Source: Clostridiales bacterium UBA1779 (GTDB taxonomy: Bacteria; Bacillota; Clostridia; Oscillospirales; CAG-272). Taken from it: a stretch of 9,470 nucleotides of DNA. The notes beneath the pieces are model-generated. The model did no database searches. It was not told the DNA's origin and worked only from the letters and a program-made list of their open reading frames with translations. Shown in pieces: positions 6,333 to 9,470 of this stretch; the stretch's first letter is position 1, and the number at the start of each line of letters is the position of its first letter. Position numbers and translations under genes: made by a program. The stretch is taken from positions 1-9,470 of the forward strand of contig DCGL01000072.1 of assembly GCA_002314565.1 (NCBI GenBank). Direction: 5' to 3'.

Positions 6333-6376
6333 AGTAAAACAGGAGACCGAGGAGGCCTCCCGTTTTACTATGGTCG
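6326..6376. repeat. Perfect 15-bp inverted repeat at the end of the recombinase remnant
   Basis: CGACCATAGTAAAAC (6326-6340) and GTTTTACTATGGTCG (6362-6376) pair perfectly over 15 bp around a 21-base centre that itself holds the palindrome GGAGGCCTCC (6351-6360). The stop codon of the recombinase C-terminal remnant (TAG, 6368-6370 opposite strand) lies inside the stem, so this is the transcript end of the original recombinase gene. No T-tract follows on either strand, so it could be a factor-dependent terminator, a processed 3' hairpin or an element end. Confidence 0.75.
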
Positions 6377-6738
6377 AACACATGCGGGCATATCCGAACT
6401 GCCGAGAGTTTCTTCTATATACGAAAAACGCACGACTTTACTTGTATTCGGGTAGTTTCAGTTAATCAGCAAGCGGTCGTCGTAGACGAAAACGAAATTC
6501 ACGAACGTATCAATCAGCCTTTTGCGCTGTCCTTTATCATCCTTTGAAAATCGAGACGGCGGTCTGTTTTGGCAGAAAAGGCACGGTCAATGTATTCACC
6601 GACAACGGTAATGCCGTTTTTCTTGGCGAAAGCATAGTTTTCGCGAAGTTGTCCTTCAATGGACTCCTCACTTTGGTTTTCACTGGAATAACGGGCATAT
6701 ATAACCGCTACCAATCCATCAATCTCTTTCTTTGCCAT
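6368..6738 (-). pseudogene. Large serine recombinase remnant with internal deletion and frameshift
   Basis: The first 70-odd codons (6514-6738) encode the N-terminal resolvase catalytic domain of a large serine recombinase: VIYARYSSENQ with Arg16 and catalytic Ser18, then SIEGQ (26-30) and GEYIDRAFSAKTDRRLDFQRM. The start ATG has AAGGA at good spacing. After MIKDSAK the frame stops. From 6529 another frame encodes QRKRLIDTFVNFVFVYDDRLLIN, which matches the C-terminal end of this family. It is interrupted by TGA at 6458-6460 and continues as NYPNTSKVVRFSYIEETLGSSD to TAG at 6368-6370. Full-length relatives have some 400-550 residues, so most of the catalytic core, the recombinase domain and the zinc ribbon are gone. 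Such enzymes integrate and excise conjugative or mobilisable elements, so this marks an element that has lost mobility. The intact promoter could still express a dead N-terminal fragment. Confidence 0.88.
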
Positions 6739-6761
6739 ATACCCACATCCTTTCTGCCGTT

Positions 6762-6790
6762 ATTGTATCAGGTCGGTTTTTGCTTTGCAA
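6762..6790 (-). promoter_or_regulatory. Promoter of the serine recombinase remnant
   Basis: On the minus strand TTGCAA (6785-6790) and TACAAT (6762-6767) are spaced by 17 bases, 24 bp before the recombinase start codon. It lies directly behind the stop codon of the upstream ATPase gene, so the recombinase could also be read through from that gene; no terminator is visible between them. Confidence 0.6.
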
Positions 6791-6801
6791 ATGTGTGTAG
6801 A

Positions 6802-8226
6802 TTAGGTTTTTATATATCTCTGTTTTGAGCTCTTGGGTTTATCCGGAATTGTTAATCTTAACTTGCCTGCATCTACGAGTGGAGCTATTATTTTTATCAT
6901 AGTATAAGTTCTTGATTTTCCGGTAAAAGCAATCAATTCGGCTCGCGATCTCGGTGTGGAACAAAACGAAATAATATCTGCATTCGATTTTGATGCCGCA
7001 GAGTAGTAACCATTCCTTAATACAACTTTGAACTCTCCGTGAATGACGGAAAATTCAGGTGCCGGAATACCGGAATCGGCACACTCCTTTCTCATTGTCG
7101 GGATGCCGGAATATCGGTTTTCTGTTATTTTCATTAACTCTAAAATGTTGGCAAGAACGGCATTTCTTGTTTCGGGATGCATCTTTCCAAGAGAATCAAC
7201 ATTTATTCTTCCATACAGACCGCCGCTGTTCGTTACTTCCATACGGTCACGATACATTTCAATACGAATAGGAGTATTTTCGGTATGGATACTGTAATCG
7301 CGGTGAACAAGAGCGTTCAAAATCGCTTCTCGTACCGCCTTCATAGGGTATTCCGGCTTATCTGTTCTTTTGCCGCTATCGTCAATGATTGTTTTGGTTC
7401 GGCTGTTTTTTCGAACAAACTCAACGGCATCATCAAGCATGTCCGAAATAGAACCGGTTATGCGTTTGTTATCTATAAACCGTTCTCCGTCGTTACCGAT
7501 TTCGCCCATTTCTGTTCCCGGCAGAGATACGGCAGTTATACATAGTTGTGGGAAAAATGTTTGCGGATATTGTGAAAATGAAAGCAAACCGGCTATTGTT
7601 GGAATTCCGTTGTTTGTAACTCCCATAAGTTCGAAAATATCTTCATCAGATACATTTTCCGAAAGATTTTTTCTTTCACGCTTCACCAAATTCAAGTATT
7701 CCGTCATGCGTTCTCTGTCAAACAGTTGCAACCGCGCATTATCAACAGTGCGTATATCGTCACGAAATCTTTTACGGAATGCCTCATAACTGTATACTTC
7801 ATACTCACTCATTGGTTCATCTGACTCACCGACACGAATATAGGAGCCCTTCATCCGTCCGACGCCCTTATAATAAACCGGTCTGTCGACGGCATCTGCA
7901 CCGGGAATTTCGGCACAAACGACAGTTTTGCCGTCGTACTCGCAGACCGTGAATAAGGCTCTGACTGAAGGTTCCATTTGTTTGCACTGTTCGGTTACTT
8001 TTTTCTGTAGGTCCTGTGCATCATAAACACCGACTATTCGGTATCCTGCTTTTTCATCTATACCGAACAGAATAATTCCACCGTCATCTTGGTTGGAAAA
8101 CGACGATAATGTATCAAACAGCGTTGTCGGACAGCCAAATTCAGCACTCTTCAATTCAAGCGTTTGCTTTTCTGTCTTTTGACGGCAAACCTCTTCTATG
8201 ATGGTAATCAATACTTCTGATTGCAT
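6802..8226 (-). CDS. AlbA_2 domain ATP-binding protein with C-terminal winged helix
   Basis: A 474-residue protein with three readable parts. Residues about 18-135 match the AlbA_2 (Schlafen-like) nucleic-acid-binding domain: LELKSAE (23-29), SSFSNQDDGGIILFGID (41-57), and GSYIRVG near 127-133. Residues about 290-405 match the GHKL-type ATPase domain found with it: AVREAILNALVHRDYS (297-312, the N-box with Glu300, Asn304 and HRDY), NSGGL (333-337) and RYSGIPTMR (371-379). Residues about 412-474 look like a winged helix (SRAELIAFTGKSRTYTMIKII). Proteins of this layout are annotated as ATP-binding proteins or putative transcriptional regulators; some Schlafen-like proteins are linked to anti-phage defence, but biochemical roles are mostly unknown. 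The start has GGGGA about 9 bases upstream and a perfect-consensus promoter. It is divergent from abiE and next to a recombinase remnant, so it is element cargo. Confidence 0.85.
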   Translation of the reverse strand: MQSEVLITIIEEVCRQKTEKQTLELKSAEFGCPTTLFDTLSSFSNQDDGGIILFGIDEKAGYRIVGVYDAQDLQKKVTEQCKQMEPSVRALFTVCEYDGKTVVCAEIPGADAVDRPVYYKGVGRMKGSYIRVGESDEPMSEYEVYSYEAFRKRFRDDIRTVDNARLQLFDRERMTEYLNLVKRERKNLSENVSDEDIFELMGVTNNGIPTIAGLLSFSQYPQTFFPQLCITAVSLPGTEMGEIGNDGERFIDNKRITGSISDMLDDAVEFVRKNSRTKTIIDDSGKRTDKPEYPMKAVREAILNALVHRDYSIHTENTPIRIEMYRDRMEVTNSGGLYGRINVDSLGKMHPETRNAVLANILELMKITENRYSGIPTMRKECADSGIPAPEFSVIHGEFKVVLRNGYYSAASKSNADIISFCSTPRSRAELIAFTGKSRTYTMIKIIAPLVDAGKLRLTIPDKPKSSKQRYIKT

Positions 8227-8256
8227 TTATAGACATCCCCGTTTTTTTTCGGTTCA

Positions 8257-8285
8257 ATTATAACGCAAAACCTTACTATTGTCAA
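8257..8285 (-). promoter_or_regulatory. Perfect-consensus promoter of the AlbA_2/ATPase gene
   Basis: On the minus strand TTGACA (8280-8285), 17 bases, TATAAT (8257-8262): both hexamers are perfect, 31 bp before the start codon. The predicted short leader contains an A-rich run flanked by CCG/CGGGG. Such a strong promoter suggests constitutive expression unless a repressor acts. Confidence 0.85.
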
Positions 8286-8356
8286 TGGTTTGATAACTAA
8301 ACACAAAGTCAGGTAACAGGACGTGTGAATTTGATAGTGGAATGGTTGCCCCAAAC

Positions 8357-8396
8357 ATTTCAAATGGATGTCAAGTTTATTTGAAATTTACTTGAC
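8357..8396. promoter_or_regulatory. Two overlapping inverted repeats at the abiE promoter (likely AbiEi operator)
   Basis: ATTTCAAAT (8357-8365) with ATTTGAAAT (8379-8387) is a 9-bp inverted repeat, and GTCAAGT (8370-8376) with ACTTGAC (8390-8396) is a 7-bp inverted repeat interleaved with it. The second overlaps the -35 box. Their centres (8372 and 8383) are 11 bp apart, one helical turn. AbiEi antitoxins are known to repress their own operon through inverted repeats in the promoter, so this is the expected binding region. Confidence 0.62.
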
Positions 8397-8421
8397 AAAA
8401 TGTATATATTGATAGTATAAT
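8392..8421 (+). promoter_or_regulatory. Promoter of the abiE operon
   Basis: TTGACA (8392-8397) and TATAAT (8416-8421), both perfect, are separated by 18 bases and lie 25 bp before the abiEi start codon. The leader contains the ribosome site AGAGG (8434-8438) eight bases from the ATG. Confidence 0.85.
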
Positions 8422-8446
8422 AAATCGTGCAAAGAGAGGTGAGACG

Positions 8447-9142
8447 ATGAGCTATCCATCTATTGTGGAAAATGAGCTGCTTCAATTTTCTGAAAAACAA
8501 CTAATCATAGCAAGCCGGCTATATCAGGAAAAACTGATTGGCGTTGTAAGTGAAGCGGCATTTTATCAGTCTTTGGGACGTTTATGCCATAATGGAAAGA
8601 TCGCAAAAGTATCCAAAGGCGTTTATTGCCGTCCCCGAAAAACCAGATACGGCGATGTTTTGCCATCCGAACAGGAAATTGTGGATACTTTTACAAAGAA
8701 CGAGCAGGGGATGGTCGTTGGTTACCGTCTCTATAATGCGTTGAATTTGACAACACAGGTTTCCAAAAACTCGGAAGTTTATTCTTCGGGGTTCGAAGGG
8801 AAAACAAAACGGATCGGAAATGTGAATATGACGCATTATCCGTTGAAGTATTCTCAGAGTGTCATTAAAACCGTGGCGTTGTTTGAAGTATTGAATCATT
8901 ATTATGAGATACAGGATCTGAATCGAACTGCTTTTCAAAACTTTTTATCGGAATCAGCAAAAAGCTATAATGAGGATGTAATCGAACAGGTCTTGTCAAC
9001 CATGCGATATCCGAAAAAAACGATCGCTTTTGCGCATCAGGCACTAAATTATCACAAACGGCAAAATTCGCTGGGAAGATATTTGTCGTCTCTTTCCGAA
9101 TACCGGATTCCGAGCATGGAGGAAATATATGAAACTACATGA
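8447..9142 (+). CDS. abiEi: AbiEi-family antitoxin, DUF6088 type (winged-helix autorepressor)
   Basis: A 231-residue protein that should neutralise the AbiEii toxin and repress the shared promoter in a type IV toxin-antitoxin (abortive infection) system. The N-terminal third is a winged helix: residues about 14-48 include LIIASRLYQEKLIGVVSEAAFYQSLGRL as helices, followed by the wing GKIAKVSKGVYCRPRKTRYG (50-69), the basic segment typical of this family. The middle region (GMVVGYRLYNALNLTTQVS) and the C-terminal helical part resemble the AbiEi C-terminal domain that mediates antitoxicity. The length fits the short, DUF6088 form. The ATG is preceded by AGAGG. The last 14 bp overlap the start of the toxin gene, which gives translational coupling and is usual for abiE pairs. 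Regulation is probably negative, through the inverted repeats at the promoter. Confidence 0.87.
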   Translation: MSYPSIVENELLQFSEKQLIIASRLYQEKLIGVVSEAAFYQSLGRLCHNGKIAKVSKGVYCRPRKTRYGDVLPSEQEIVDTFTKNEQGMVVGYRLYNALNLTTQVSKNSEVYSSGFEGKTKRIGNVNMTHYPLKYSQSVIKTVALFEVLNHYYEIQDLNRTAFQNFLSESAKSYNEDVIEQVLSTMRYPKKTIAFAHQALNYHKRQNSLGRYLSSLSEYRIPSMEEIYETT

Positions 9143-9470
9143 TTTTGCAGAAGATTTCAGAGATTTGATTACGGTGGTCGCCGAGAAAAAGCATATCAGC
9201 GAATCTGCTGTCGAACGGGATTATTATATCGTGATGATGCTTGATAAATTGGCCGAGAGCATCTATGCGGGTCAGTGCGTTTTCAAAGGCGGTACTTCGC
9301 TCAGTAAATGTTATCCCGGCTCTATCGAGCGTTTTTCCGAAGATATTGATCTGACTTTTCTCGGAGCGGATCAGGATGATAAGGTTTGTGAAAAGGCAAT
9401 CAAGGCAATCGAGAATCTCAAAAGGCAAAGGAATACGGCTTCGGTAACACAAAGTATTATGTGGATGACG
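9129..9470 (+). CDS. abiEii: AbiEii-family nucleotidyltransferase toxin, 5' part, possibly frameshifted
   Basis: The first 114 codons of a gene running off the window. The ATG overlaps the antitoxin gene and has GGAGG (9118-9122) six bases upstream. Residues 51-60 read VFKGGTSLSK and 68-75 read RFSEDIDL, the two conserved motifs of the DNA polymerase beta-like nucleotidyltransferase AbiEii/COG2253 family: the Gly-Gly-Ser nucleotide-binding turn and the metal-binding acidic pair Asp72/Asp74. Members transfer nucleotides to RNA targets such as tRNA and cause growth arrest, countered by AbiEi. From about codon 98 the reading in this frame turns un-protein-like (RQRNTASVTQSIMWMT), while the -1 frame from 9422 reads KAKEYGFGNTKYYVDD. 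A single missing A in the AAAA run at 9420-9423 would explain this. The gene may therefore be broken, or the read may contain an error. Confidence 0.85.
   Translation, partial: MKLHDFAEDFRDLITVVAEKKHISESAVERDYYIVMMLDKLAESIYAGQCVFKGGTSLSKCYPGSIERFSEDIDLTFLGADQDDKVCEKAIKAIENLKRQRNTASVTQSIMWMT

Noticed and set aside
6223..6465. 80-codon plus-strand frame over the hairpins and recombinase remnant
   Set aside because: It is antisense to the recognisable recombinase C-terminal remnant and crosses three strong inverted repeats.

Overview
The window looks like chromosome from an anaerobic gut-type Bacillota, probably a clostridial (Oscillospiraceae/Ruminococcaceae-like) bacterium. This rests on strong GGAGG-type ribosome sites, TTGACA/TATAAT promoters, moderate GC, a lipoprotein solute-binding protein with a Ser/Thr-rich linker, and a clostridial-style large serine recombinase remnant. 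Genus and species cannot be fixed from the sequence alone.

Left part (about 1-5670) is a carbohydrate-metabolism neighbourhood. On the plus strand are a small two-helix membrane protein and a PfkB-family sugar kinase. A bidirectional hairpin terminator separates these from a convergent minus-strand pair: an orphan ABC-type sugar-binding lipoprotein followed 28 bp later by a TIM-barrel sugar isomerase/epimerase. Divergent from the lipoprotein gene is a calcineurin-like metallophosphoesterase with its own consensus promoter. It ends at a strong GC-rich hairpin shared with a convergent minus-strand gene for a cytosolic GH28-like beta-helix protein. A coherent but unproven reading is uptake and cytoplasmic processing of plant or host-derived (possibly uronic-acid containing) sugars. 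No permease genes are present in the window.

Middle part (about 5670-6740) carries no intact large gene and reads as the scarred edge of an integrated element. It holds the promoter and a palindromic leader site of the GH28-like gene, a Shine-Dalgarno-led 18-codon reading frame with a long leader, three related hairpins spaced at a 62-63 bp period, two further strong hairpins, and a serine recombinase whose N-terminal and C-terminal ends have been fused out of frame by a large internal deletion.

Right part (about 6740-9470) is accessory, defence-type DNA. A minus-strand AlbA_2/ATPase/winged-helix protein with a perfect-consensus promoter is divergent from an abiEi-abiEii pair (type IV toxin-antitoxin/abortive infection). 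That pair has a strong promoter with two overlapping inverted repeats, as expected for AbiEi autoregulation. The toxin gene runs off the window and may carry a -1 frameshift near the edge. The most interesting non-textbook signals are the regularly spaced hairpin triplet and the microhomology-type deletion in the recombinase.
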